Shown here: one piece after another, positions 1-6,475 of the stretch
Numbering within the stretch: the stretch's first letter is position 1
Layout: the number at the start of each line of letters is the position of its first letter
Origin: an uncultured Lewinella sp.
GTDB taxonomy: Bacteria; Bacteroidota; Bacteroidia; Chitinophagales; Saprospiraceae
Direction of reading: 5' to 3'
Assembly: GCA_937873655.1 (NCBI GenBank)
Contig: CALMYQ010000015.1
Span: forward strand, 1 to 45,594
Length of the DNA: 45,594 nucleotides
Program-made: the position numbers and the translations under genes
Notes under the pieces: model-generated
Told to the model about the DNA's origin: nothing
Databases searched by the model: none
Seen by the model: the letters and a program-made list of their open reading frames with translations, nothing else

Positions 1-126
1 ACTGCCAACTGCCAACTGCCAACTGCCAACTGCCAACTGCCAACTGCCAACTGCCGACTAAAGACTGCCAACTGCCAACTAAAGACTGCCAACTGCCAAC
101 TGCCAACTAAAGACTGCCAACTAAAA
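1..126. repeat. ACTGCCA heptamer tandem array (left edge)
   Basis: The window opens inside an array of ACTGCCA units with variants ACTGCCG and ACTAAAG, so its true length cannot be seen. The first four bases of the unit are nearly constant and the variation falls in the last three. It begins just after the stop codon of the first DUF4097 gene on the minus strand, so it would be transcribed as its 3' region. The same unit recurs at 862-964 and 1051-1124, and in reverse orientation near 2040-2057. Confidence 0.95.
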
Positions 127-132
127 CCCAAC

Positions 133-828
133 CTATCTTTTCTTCCGGAAATATACATTCCCGTTGATGGTCTCGAGGTTGATCTTTTTACCGCCTCCGT
201 TCACCGGGCTGTTCAGCTTTTTGGAATAGGAAGTATTGCCTTTGTTGGGTTTGAGGTCAAAATCCGAATACAATTCGCCGTTGATGGAGCTGAAGCTCAA
301 CTCGGCGCCCGCCGATGGCGCCCAGTCCATGTCCACAAACCCGTTGATGGTTTTGATCTTTGCCGGCCCCCTGAAATCGCGGATCTCCACGTCTGCGTTG
401 ATGGATTCAACCGTGACTTCGGCCTCGTAGGGCAGCCAGAGCTCATACCGGATTTCAAGGCAAATGCAGGGTTTGTCATTCCAACCCTTGTTATCGGGGT
501 CGCAACTCCAGCACCGGTTGTTGAGGTCCATTTTTTTGAGCATTTCCATGTCGTAATCCGTTGTCACGGACAGGAGGTCGGCGGCATCCTTGACCGACAT
601 GGTATGCACTTTTTCCAGGTTGGGTTGGGTCGTCAGGGTAGTTTTTAACAGGACCTCATTTTTATTCCAGCCCTTAATGTCGACCCTGGAGCCGAATTTC
701 AGGTTGAACCAGGCTTTTTTACCGGCGGGAAGGCTCCACGATTTGTCGGATTTAAAGTCGGTCTTCCCCTGACTGAAAACCGGAAACGCCAATCCAATGG
801 CTATGATAGACAAGATAATAGATTTCAT
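133..828 (-). CDS. DUF4097-family secreted beta-strand repeat protein
   Basis: This 231-residue protein has an N-terminal signal peptide (MKSIILSIIAIGLAFPVFSQ). The rest shows the short repeated strands typical of DUF4097 proteins, for example VTVESINADVEIRDFRG, AKIKTINGFVDMDW and INLETINGNVYFRKK, where an x-I-N-G/A-x-V/I turn recurs about every 20-30 residues. Such proteins are predicted to fold as a right-handed beta-solenoid-like structure outside the inner membrane; no enzymatic role is known. Two pairs of cysteines lie in a CWSCDP...CIC stretch near residues 107-124, which the sister protein lacks. It is the last gene of a minus-strand series (ECF sigma factor, anti-sigma-like protein, DUF4097, DUF4097), so it is probably regulated by that sigma factor. 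The function is unknown; the family call is fairly secure. Confidence 0.85.
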   Translation of the reverse strand: MKSIILSIIAIGLAFPVFSQGKTDFKSDKSWSLPAGKKAWFNLKFGSRVDIKGWNKNEVLLKTTLTTQPNLEKVHTMSVKDAADLLSVTTDYDMEMLKKMDLNNRCWSCDPDNKGWNDKPCICLEIRYELWLPYEAEVTVESINADVEIRDFRGPAKIKTINGFVDMDWAPSAGAELSFSSINGELYSDFDLKPNKGNTSYSKKLNSPVNGGGKKINLETINGNVYFRKKR

Positions 829-861
829 GATTGCTTTGAGTTAATGAGCTTTGAAAATGTG

Positions 862-964
862 TGCGAACTGCGAACTGCCAACTGCCAACTGAGGACTGAG
901 GACTGCCCACTGCCAACTGCCAACTGAACTTCGGCTTCGCTCAGTTGCCAACAACTGTAGACTG
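862..964. repeat. ACTGCCA-family array, interrupted by a CTTCGGCTTCGCTCAG element
   Basis: The units are ACTGCCA, ACTGCGA, ACTGAGG, ACTGCCC and ACTGTAG. Around 929-947 the array is broken by CTTCGGCTTCGCTCAG, whose reverse form (CTGAGCGAAGTCGAAG) appears again at about 29770 and, slightly changed, at 30094. The array lies between the two DUF4097 genes. The non-coding stretch 829-1134 holds only this array, a palindrome and a second array. Confidence 0.9.
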
Positions 965-1028
965 ATTCATTGTTTCCCGGCTGGGCGTCCGTTCCGGAGG
1001 CGGCACGGTGCCTTTCAACCGCATTTAC

Positions 1029-1050
1029 GCGACGTAAAATTTTACGTCGC
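1029..1050. repeat. Perfect 22-bp palindrome
   Basis: GCGACGTAAAA is followed directly by its exact reverse complement. It lies between two ACTGCCA-family arrays inside the DUF4097 operon. It has no terminator-like T-tract on either side. It resembles dispersed intergenic palindromes of other Bacteroidota, but only one copy is seen in this window. Confidence 0.85.
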
Positions 1051-1124
1051 TACTGACCACTGCCCACTGACCACTGCCAACTGACCACTGACAACTGCCA
1101 ACTGCCAACTGACAACTGCCAACT
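1051..1124. repeat. ACTGACC/ACTGCCA heptamer array
   Basis: About ten 7-bp units alternate between ACTGACC, ACTGCCC, ACTGCCA and ACTGACA. The array ends about ten bases beyond the stop codon of the second DUF4097 gene. It therefore lies in the middle of a presumed polycistronic minus-strand transcript. Confidence 0.92.
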
Positions 1125-1134
1125 ATCCCATTCC

Positions 1135-1905
1135 TCATTTTTTCCGCAAATAAATATTGGCGCTGATGGCCCGCAGGGCAATTTCCACGCCGCCCCCGTT
1201 GAGGGTTCCTTTGATCTCATTGCCGCCGATCTGCCGGAGGTTTCCTTGTTTTTCGCCCATATTGATGTCCAGATCGGTAAAGATTTCACCGGAGATGGAA
1301 TTCAGCACCAGGTTGGCTTTGGTGGCGGCCGGCAGGGTAACATCGAGGTCGCCGCTGGTGCAGGTGATGGAAGTAGGCTTGTTGGGGTTCACCTGGGTGA
1401 AAACCACCACAATGTCGCCCGAGATATTGCTGGCCACGATCGGCCCCGTGCAGTTTTCGATATTCAGGTTGGAGCCCTTGCATTCGGCTTCGATTTCACC
1501 CTGCAGGTTTTTGAAATGGAATTTCCCGCCCTGGAAATCATTTTCCACCACAGCGATATTCATGCTTGCGGGTACTTTCAGTTTATAGTCCATTCCTCTG
1601 CCCATAGCTTTTGTTACGGTCAGGGTCCCGTTATTTTCCTTGATTTCGAGCCCCATACCGGTATTGTCGACCGCAGAATTGAATAACGGCTTCAACCCTT
1701 TTGCCCGCTCCGGCGGACCGTCGTAATCATCATTGGTCGTAATGACGAGCTCGCTGCCGGAATACCCTTCGATATCCAGTGCGCCGTTCTGCAAGGAGAT
1801 CTCGACCCGCTTCACACCGGAAACGGCCTTTTTGAATTCTTTTTGGGCAAAAGCCACCTGTGCCAGCAACATCGCCGCAGCGACGGCCAGAGTCAATTTT
1901 TTCAT
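1135..1905 (-). CDS. DUF4097-family secreted beta-strand repeat protein
   Basis: This 256-residue protein has a clear signal peptide ending at AFAQ (residue 21). The mature part carries the DUF4097 pattern of short strands and turns: VEISLQNGALDIEGYSG, NLNIENCTGPIVASNISGD, LDVTLP and LVLNSISGEIFTDLDI. It ends in IALRAISANIYLRKK, closely matching the C-terminus of the neighbouring DUF4097 protein (NGNVYFRKKR), so the two are likely paralogues. It is predicted to be exported; enzymatic function is unknown. The gene follows the anti-sigma-like gene across a 244-bp gap filled with tandem repeats, an unusual spacing for what looks like one operon. Confidence 0.87.
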   Translation of the reverse strand: MKKLTLAVAAAMLLAQVAFAQKEFKKAVSGVKRVEISLQNGALDIEGYSGSELVITTNDDYDGPPERAKGLKPLFNSAVDNTGMGLEIKENNGTLTVTKAMGRGMDYKLKVPASMNIAVVENDFQGGKFHFKNLQGEIEAECKGSNLNIENCTGPIVASNISGDIVVVFTQVNPNKPTSITCTSGDLDVTLPAATKANLVLNSISGEIFTDLDINMGEKQGNLRQIGGNEIKGTLNGGGVEIALRAISANIYLRKK

Positions 1906-1928
1906 CCTGTTTTATTTAATTTGATTAG

Positions 1929-1992
1929 TTTTAAGTCGTAAGTTTTAAGTCATAAGTCTTAAGTCTTAAGTCGTAAGTCTTAAGTCGTAAGT
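1929..1992. repeat. AAGTCGT heptamer array (first locus)
   Basis: Units of AAGTCGT, AAGTCTT, AAGTCAT and AAGTTTT run head to tail just upstream of the second DUF4097 start codon. The same family appears as a larger array at 29567-29755, downstream of susD. The A+T-poor surroundings make it easy to see. Confidence 0.92.
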
Positions 1993-2015
1993 GGTGGGCC
2001 TCAACCAGCGACGGT

Positions 2016-2103
2016 GGGCAGCATCCAGTTTCCAGTCCTTCAGTTGGCAGTTGGCAGGTTGGCCGTCACCAGCCTCCAGTATCCAGCATCCAGCCTCCAG
2101 CAT
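2016..2103. repeat. CCAGCAT heptamer array with two reversed ACTGCCA-family units
   Basis: Five perfectly contiguous heptamers (CCAGCCT, CCAGTAT, CCAGCAT, CCAGCCT, CCAGCAT) fill 2069-2103. Just before them (about 2040-2057) are AGTTGGC units, the reverse complement of the ACTGCCA family. Both lie in the gap between the anti-sigma-like gene and the DUF4097 gene. Confidence 0.85.
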
Positions 2104-2149
2104 CCGCCATAGCTCCTCAGGAGCGACGGCGGGCAGCGACCAACTCCCT

Positions 2150-2911
2150 TCACAAAGCCTTCATCCCCACCTTCGCCTTCTCCCGGACAATATCCAGGAT
2201 ATTATCCCGCCTGGCCAGTTGCCGGAAGGCATCTGAAGCGTTTTTCGCTTTCATTTCCACCAACAGGTCGATGATGGTGATCTGGACCGCGGGATCATTC
2301 TGCCGGTTGAGGGCTCTGATCAACGCCTCTACCGCGTAGGGTTCCTGGTGGAAGATGGATAAGGCTTCCGCCGCCTTGATCCGGACGTTGATGCTTTTAT
2401 CACTGTTAAGGGTTTCGATAAAAGCATCCAGTACCTGCCGATCCACTTGCGAAGGGGACAAGCCGATGTTGAGGGCCCGGATCCGCTCGCTGGCGGAGCT
2501 TTGCTCCAGCATGGTCAGTACCAGCATTTTCTGGGTTTGCTCCATCTCACCGCGCAATTCGGCAATTTCCGCCTTCTGATGGAGGTTGTTGCGCCAAAGC
2601 GTCCCGAACCCTGCCCCGATGATCACCAGGGCAACGGCCGCTGCCGCACGCCAGTACCGAAAACTGAACAGGTGGCGCTCTTTTGAAACCCGGCCCGCGG
2701 CCTGTTCGGCCAAAAACCGGTCAAACCCCGCCCTTAGCTGCCCGGACGGCACCTTGGCGACCGGAGCTTGTACCGCATTCAGTACCCGGGCATAAGCCTC
2801 CGCCGCCTGCGCCCAATCTTTGGACTCCGCTATACGGCGCTCAACTTCCCGGCTTTCATCCCCGGTCAATTCGCCGCTCAGGTACGCTATGATCATTTCT
2901 TCCATATTCAT
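2150..2911 (-). CDS. Anti-sigma-factor-like membrane protein with HEAT-type C-terminus
   Basis: The 253-residue protein begins with a short helical segment typical of anti-sigma N-termini (MEEMIIAYLSGELTGDESREVERRIAES, residues 4-30; no zinc-binding HxxxCxxC is present). A single membrane span is predicted at about residues 88-106, then a helical stretch (LHQKAEIAELRGEMEQTQ). The C-terminal part (about 155-250) has HEAT-like repeats, such as NVRIKAAEALSIF and DPAVQITIIDLLVEM. It lies directly downstream of an ECF sigma-factor gene, so the natural inference is that its cytoplasmic N-terminus holds the sigma factor and the C-terminal repeats sense something in the periplasm. It starts at the first of two nearby methionines. 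The anti-sigma role rests on context and topology. Confidence 0.78.
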   Translation of the reverse strand: MNMEEMIIAYLSGELTGDESREVERRIAESKDWAQAAEAYARVLNAVQAPVAKVPSGQLRAGFDRFLAEQAAGRVSKERHLFSFRYWRAAAAVALVIIGAGFGTLWRNNLHQKAEIAELRGEMEQTQKMLVLTMLEQSSASERIRALNIGLSPSQVDRQVLDAFIETLNSDKSINVRIKAAEALSIFHQEPYAVEALIRALNRQNDPAVQITIIDLLVEMKAKNASDAFRQLARRDNILDIVREKAKVGMKAL

Positions 2912-2940
2912 CGGTACCGGGTATTTTATTACGTTTATTT

Positions 2941-2995
2941 CCCTCTCACCCTCTCACTCTCTCACCCTCTCACCCTCTCACCCTCCGTCTCTCCT
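2941..2995. repeat. CTCTCACC octamer array (first locus)
   Basis: The sequence reads CCCTCTCA, CCCTCTCA, CTCTCTCA and so on, in 8-bp units that end in CCGTCTCTCC. It fills the 82-bp gap between the sigma-factor and anti-sigma-like genes and reaches the sigma-factor stop. A near-identical array lies at 30116-30175, next to the stop codon of the FtsX-type permease gene. Confidence 0.92.
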
Positions 2996-3554
2996 ACCGC
3001 GCATCAATCCTGAAAAACAATTCCCTCAACTGCCGGATCGCCCGGTGCGCCCGCACTTTCACCGCACCTTCGGTACTGCCGGTGATTTGGGCGACCTCTG
3101 CGTACTTCAATTCCTGGAACCGGGTCAGCAGGAGGATTTCCCGGTCGTCTTCCGGCAGCCGGGCCAGGGCCAGGTGCAGGTTTTCTATGGTTTCCGATCG
3201 GGTGATTTCTTCAGCCTGACCTGGATCCTGGGCCGTTGTTTCTTCCGGGGTGCTATGGGGGTAACCACAAGGGTTACCCGTACGGGGGTAGGTGTCTTTG
3301 TAAGCGTTGCGGGCGATCTGGAATATCCAGGCGCGAAACGGCATATGTTCCTTAAAGGAGGTCCGGTATCTGATCATCCGTTCGAATACCGTCTGGGTCA
3401 GATCCTGGCTCAGGGTCGGATCGCCGGTCAGCTTGACGTAAAAACCGTAGATTTGGGCGTGGTACCGCTCAAACAGCACAGAAGCCGATTCCAGGCGGTC
3501 CTGCCGGACCTGGACCATCAGGTTTTCGTCTGTTAAATTGGATGTCCGCTTCAA
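2994..3554 (-). CDS. ECF-type RNA polymerase sigma factor
   Basis: The 186-residue protein has sigma region 2 (about residues 25-90, with DLTQTVFERM and PFRAWIFQIARNAYKD) and region 4 (about 125-180, with ARLPEDDREILLLTRFQELKYAEVAQI and GAVKVRAHRAIRQLRE as the helix-turn-helix), the two-domain ECF layout. No ATG is available: an in-frame stop lies just upstream and the first usable start is TTG at 3554, giving MKRTSNLTDEN. The linker around residues 90-100 (PRTGNPCGYPH) is encoded by an inverted repeat, described separately. The gene heads the series sigma, anti-sigma-like, DUF4097, DUF4097, and is divergent from the GT39 gene. It likely directs its own operon, as is common for ECF factors. 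Confidence 0.93.
   Translation of the reverse strand: MKRTSNLTDENLMVQVRQDRLESASVLFERYHAQIYGFYVKLTGDPTLSQDLTQTVFERMIRYRTSFKEHMPFRAWIFQIARNAYKDTYPRTGNPCGYPHSTPEETTAQDPGQAEEITRSETIENLHLALARLPEDDREILLLTRFQELKYAEVAQITGSTEGAVKVRAHRAIRQLRELFFRIDAR
3259..3286. repeat. Palindromic element inside the sigma-factor coding sequence
   Basis: GGGTAACC (3259-3266) and GGTTACCC (3272-3279) form an 8-bp stem with a 5-nt loop. The 10-bp palindrome CCCGTACGGG follows at 3277-3286. The reading frame passes through the element and yields a Pro/Gly-rich stretch in the interdomain linker. It has the look of the mobile intergenic palindromes seen elsewhere in this window. Confidence 0.75.
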
Positions 3555-3610
3555 CCGGGTTGATTTTCAGGAATGGTTACTGCCGGTGGCAAGGAAAGTT
3601 ACAAAAAAAC

Positions 3611-5068
3611 ATGAATTTTTTTTCGACTTCCGCATTGTTGGTCTGGTTATCCTGCCTGTTTGCCGCCTGTTTTTCGGCAAAGAAGGACCGGTTTTGCCTT
3701 TCGTTGATCTTCCTGACGGCGGCGGCCTTCCTGATCAGGCTTTTTGCAGCCTCCGATCCGTGGTTGCACTTCTGGGACGAGCGCTACCATTTTCTGGTGG
3801 CCAAAAATATGATGGAAAGTCCTTTCAAGCCCATGTTGTACCAAAGTCCGCTGCTGGATTACGATTACCGCGCCTGGTCCCAGAACCATATCTGGTTGCA
3901 TAAACCCCCGATGGGGTTGTGGTTGATTGCCGGCAGTTTCAAGGTTTTCGGCGTTTCGGAATTTGCGGGCAGATTACCTTCCGTATTGTTGTCATCCGCA
4001 TCGGTTGTGCTGGCCTATCAGGCGGCCTTGCATTTCCTGAAGGACAGGTGGATGGCGCTGGCGTGCGCTTTTTTCCAATCGGTCAACGGACTGACCATCG
4101 AACTTGCTTCAGGACGGAATCCCACCGACCACGTCGATACGATCTTTTATTTTTTTATCCTGGCGGGTATCTGGAGTTCCACCAGGTTTGCCATATCTCA
4201 AAAGGCGGTTCAGGCCATGCTGGCGGGCGTGTTTTTAGGGCTGGCCGTCCTGACCAAGTGGCTGGCCGGCCTGATCATCGTACCGGTATTTTTTATGCTG
4301 ATTTTGGAAAAAACAGGCTGGAAAAAAGCGTTCGGCTGGTCGGTACTCGTATTGTCAACTGGTGTTTTGATCGCTTTACCCTGGCAATGGCATATCTTTC
4401 ACCGCTTTCCGCTGGAGGCCGCCTGGGAAAGCCGGTTCAATGTGCTGCATTTTACGGAAGTCCTGGAAGGCCATGCGCATCCCTGGTGGTTTTTTCTGGA
4501 CAGGGCCCGCACCAACTGGAACGAGCTCATTTATCCCGCCTGGCTGTTTTTTGCTTACCTGTTGATGACTAACCAACGCCGAACGGAATATTGGGCGATT
4601 GCAGTATGGTCCTTTCTGCCTTATCTGATTTTTTCTGCGGCCATGACCAAAATGCAGGGGTATTTGCTGTTTACGGCGCCTGCTCAATTCATGATCCTGA
4701 CCCTTTTTCTGGGCTTTTTATCCGGAAGGTTCAAAACACAGTTGGGATGGATCTACCGGCTTGTTTTTGCTGCGGTGATCATCCTGGCTTTGCGGTACGG
4801 ATACGAACGCGCCCGGTTCTTCCGGCACCCGGAATCCCTGGCTGCCGTCACGGAAGAGATCAAGGCCCTTTCTCCGGGACTGGATGAAAAGACGGTTATT
4901 TTCAACACGCCTTACTTCATCGAATTCATGTTCTATACCCCGGCGATTGCCTATGAGCGGATGCCTTCCCAAAACGATCTCAGCAAATTGGCGAAAGCCG
5001 GTTATCAAATACGCTACGCTGTTATTGTTGATGACGCTTTGAGGCTCCTGGAAACGCCTGGATATTGA
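3611..5068 (+). CDS. GT39 / ArnT-like membrane glycosyltransferase
   Basis: This 485-residue protein has about ten hydrophobic segments. The first extracytoplasmic loop carries the acidic pair D56-E57 in FWDERYHF, which in GT39/GT83 (PMT/ArnT) enzymes lies at the active site. Other family features are KPPMGLWLIAGSFKVFG and RLPSVLLSSASVVLAY. Family members move a sugar from a polyprenyl-phosphate donor to a lipid or protein acceptor on the outer face of the inner membrane; donor and acceptor cannot be read here. An earlier in-frame start at 3542 would overlap the divergent sigma gene, so the ATG at 3611 (MNFFSTSALL) is preferred. The C-terminus after the last span is short (ends LLETPGY) and may be slightly truncated. 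It appears to be a single-gene unit. Confidence 0.85.
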   Translation: MNFFSTSALLVWLSCLFAACFSAKKDRFCLSLIFLTAAAFLIRLFAASDPWLHFWDERYHFLVAKNMMESPFKPMLYQSPLLDYDYRAWSQNHIWLHKPPMGLWLIAGSFKVFGVSEFAGRLPSVLLSSASVVLAYQAALHFLKDRWMALACAFFQSVNGLTIELASGRNPTDHVDTIFYFFILAGIWSSTRFAISQKAVQAMLAGVFLGLAVLTKWLAGLIIVPVFFMLILEKTGWKKAFGWSVLVLSTGVLIALPWQWHIFHRFPLEAAWESRFNVLHFTEVLEGHAHPWWFFLDRARTNWNELIYPAWLFFAYLLMTNQRRTEYWAIAVWSFLPYLIFSAAMTKMQGYLLFTAPAQFMILTLFLGFLSGRFKTQLGWIYRLVFAAVIILALRYGYERARFFRHPESLAAVTEEIKALSPGLDEKTVIFNTPYFIEFMFYTPAIAYERMPSQNDLSKLAKAGYQIRYAVIVDDALRLLETPGY

Positions 5069-5254
5069 ATGGCTAACCGGTCCATCATGCCACCGGAGCC
5101 ATGGAGGGGCTGACCAACCCCAAGCCTCAAAACTTCAACCTACGCTATAAAACCAAAGGAACTTAACAACAGTACCAGGTTTTGAGTCTGTAGCCGTGAT
5201 GAGGATGCGAACCAGGTAATTGTTAAAACTACTGCTGGAAATAAGGTGTGATGT
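5069..5254. other. Intergenic stretch with no recognised feature
   Basis: This stretch lies between the GT39 stop codon and the TOPRIM stub. No convincing reading frame was found on either strand. Further TOPRIM homology was sought on the minus strand in all three frames and not seen. A small stem-loop (ATGCATT/AATGCAT, 3-nt loop) lies just beyond it, at 5290-5306 inside the stub. Confidence 0.5.
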
Positions 5255-5410
5255 TCATCCCGTTTGATTGAAAGGAAAAGCAAAGGGCAATGCATTTTTA
5301 ATGCATAACGCATAATCGAAAAGAACGTTACGCATTGGCAATTTCCGCTTAATGCACAAATTAGCTATGGCAATAGCATCATTGCCTTCCACAATTAATA
5401 GCTGGGCCAT
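5255..5410 (-). pseudogene. Truncated TOPRIM (DUF3226/OLD-type) partner of the AAA ATPase
   Basis: A 51-codon frame starts 3 bp after the ATPase stop codon and begins MAQLLIVEGNDAIAIANLC. This matches the first strand and the glutamate-glycine signature (LLIVEGxDD) of TOPRIM partner proteins that follow AAA15-type ATPases. Those partners are usually about 200 residues or more; this frame loses resemblance after about residue 28 and stops at 51. The room before the GT39 gene is too small for a full gene. It is most simply a deletion remnant, though a short expressed product cannot be excluded. The assignment rests on the N-terminal motif and the position. Confidence 0.6.
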
Positions 5411-5413
5411 CGT

Positions 5414-6376
5414 TCAACGGGTTTCAAGGTGGAGTTCAAGGGCATTGCCGAGGCGTTCCATATCGTAAGTAATCGCTTCGATACTTCCCTCCCGACTGTT
5501 CTGTAGCCGAAGGAATAATGCATCGCCTGCGTTTTCAGGTTTTGAGCCGACATAATAGAAGTTCTTGACCGTGTCCTCGCTATGGGTTGTGGCAAAAACC
5601 TGAATATTCCACTTTTGAGCATAGTGGAATATCATTTCCCAAAGTTTTTCCTGGACGGAGTGATGAAGGCCTGCTTCGAATTCGTCGATGAGCAAAATAT
5701 TGTCCTTGGCACTGACTAAGCCGATAGCAATTAATAACACCCGCTTGACACCTTCTCCAAGAGATTGCAATGGAACAGGCGAATTGTATCCTTCAAGTCT
5801 TACCTTTGTGGTTCCCAAAGAGATATTCAGTCTTAATAATTTAGGTTCTACAGTGTCCTGTAAAATTTTTATTACATCATCCTCAAGGGGAGTAAGAGAT
5901 ATTTTTTGCCATAAATGTGTTGCTTGATCCATGTTTTCTGTAAACGGAATGAAAATGGCAATATCCTTAGGATTATCCGGAGTAACATTTGCGTTGAGTT
6001 TAGAAATGGTATTAGGTAAATTTGTCGCTCCAATCTCAAAGGAAGGAATTGGGTTTGTTTCTGTCCTTTTCCACAAAAAGAAATCATTAATCAAAAGTTT
6101 TCCAAAGCCATCTTGTTCGGTCTTGTTTTTTGTTAATATTTTCTGATTAAACAACGCATTGAATGAAGAATCCCAGGATTGCTCAAACTGCCCTCTACTT
6201 TGCAGTATATTATTAATCACCGTATTATCACCTTTCGATTGTAAAATTCGCAGTCCGTCCAATAGGGTAGACTTACCCGTATTATTTTTCCCGGCAATCA
6301 GATTCACTTTTTTTAACCCGTCCACGGTCAAATTTTCAAAAATCTGGAAATTCTTTATTTTCAATTCCTTGATCAT
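5414..6376 (-). CDS. AAA15/OLD-like ABC-type ATPase
   Basis: The 320-residue protein is a complete SMC/ABC-type ATPase head. It has Walker A GKNNTGKST (29-37), a signature-like LQSLGEGVKR (about 203-212), Walker B NILLIDEFE with a following HH (226-239), and an H-loop ATTHS (262-266). It has no long coiled coil. Such ATPases normally work with a TOPRIM or other nuclease partner encoded directly downstream, in OLD-like and PARIS-like defence modules; here that partner is reduced to a stub. A role in DNA or phage defence is inferred from the family, and activity without the partner is doubtful. A TAnnTTTG-type box lies 20 bp upstream of the start. The gene is A+T-richer than its neighbours, which fits acquisition by transfer. 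Confidence 0.88.
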   Translation of the reverse strand: MIKELKIKNFQIFENLTVDGLKKVNLIAGKNNTGKSTLLDGLRILQSKGDNTVINNILQSRGQFEQSWDSSFNALFNQKILTKNKTEQDGFGKLLINDFFLWKRTETNPIPSFEIGATNLPNTISKLNANVTPDNPKDIAIFIPFTENMDQATHLWQKISLTPLEDDVIKILQDTVEPKLLRLNISLGTTKVRLEGYNSPVPLQSLGEGVKRVLLIAIGLVSAKDNILLIDEFEAGLHHSVQEKLWEMIFHYAQKWNIQVFATTHSEDTVKNFYYVGSKPENAGDALFLRLQNSREGSIEAITYDMERLGNALELHLETR

Positions 6377-6395
6377 ATTTTTGCGTTAGCTACCC

Positions 6396-6403
6396 CAAAT
6401 TTA
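6396..6403 (-). promoter_or_regulatory. Bacteroidota -7 box for the AAA ATPase gene
   Basis: TAAATTTG on the minus strand fits the Bacteroidota -7 consensus TAnnTTTG and lies about 20 nt before the start codon. No clear -33 TTG was found at the usual spacing. Confidence 0.45.
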
Positions 6404-6475
6404 AATATTTTGTATGGATAATCCTCTTTTGGAAGCCCATATTTATTCCCTGTTTTTAACCCAAACCTTCATCAC

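Noticed and set aside
1..1124. CRISPR array
   Set aside because: The units are only 7 bp with no spacers of unique sequence; no cas genes are in the window.
2820..3536. 238-codon plus-strand frame through the sigma and anti-sigma genes
   Set aside because: It is a shadow of two clear minus-strand genes and the CTCTCACC array.
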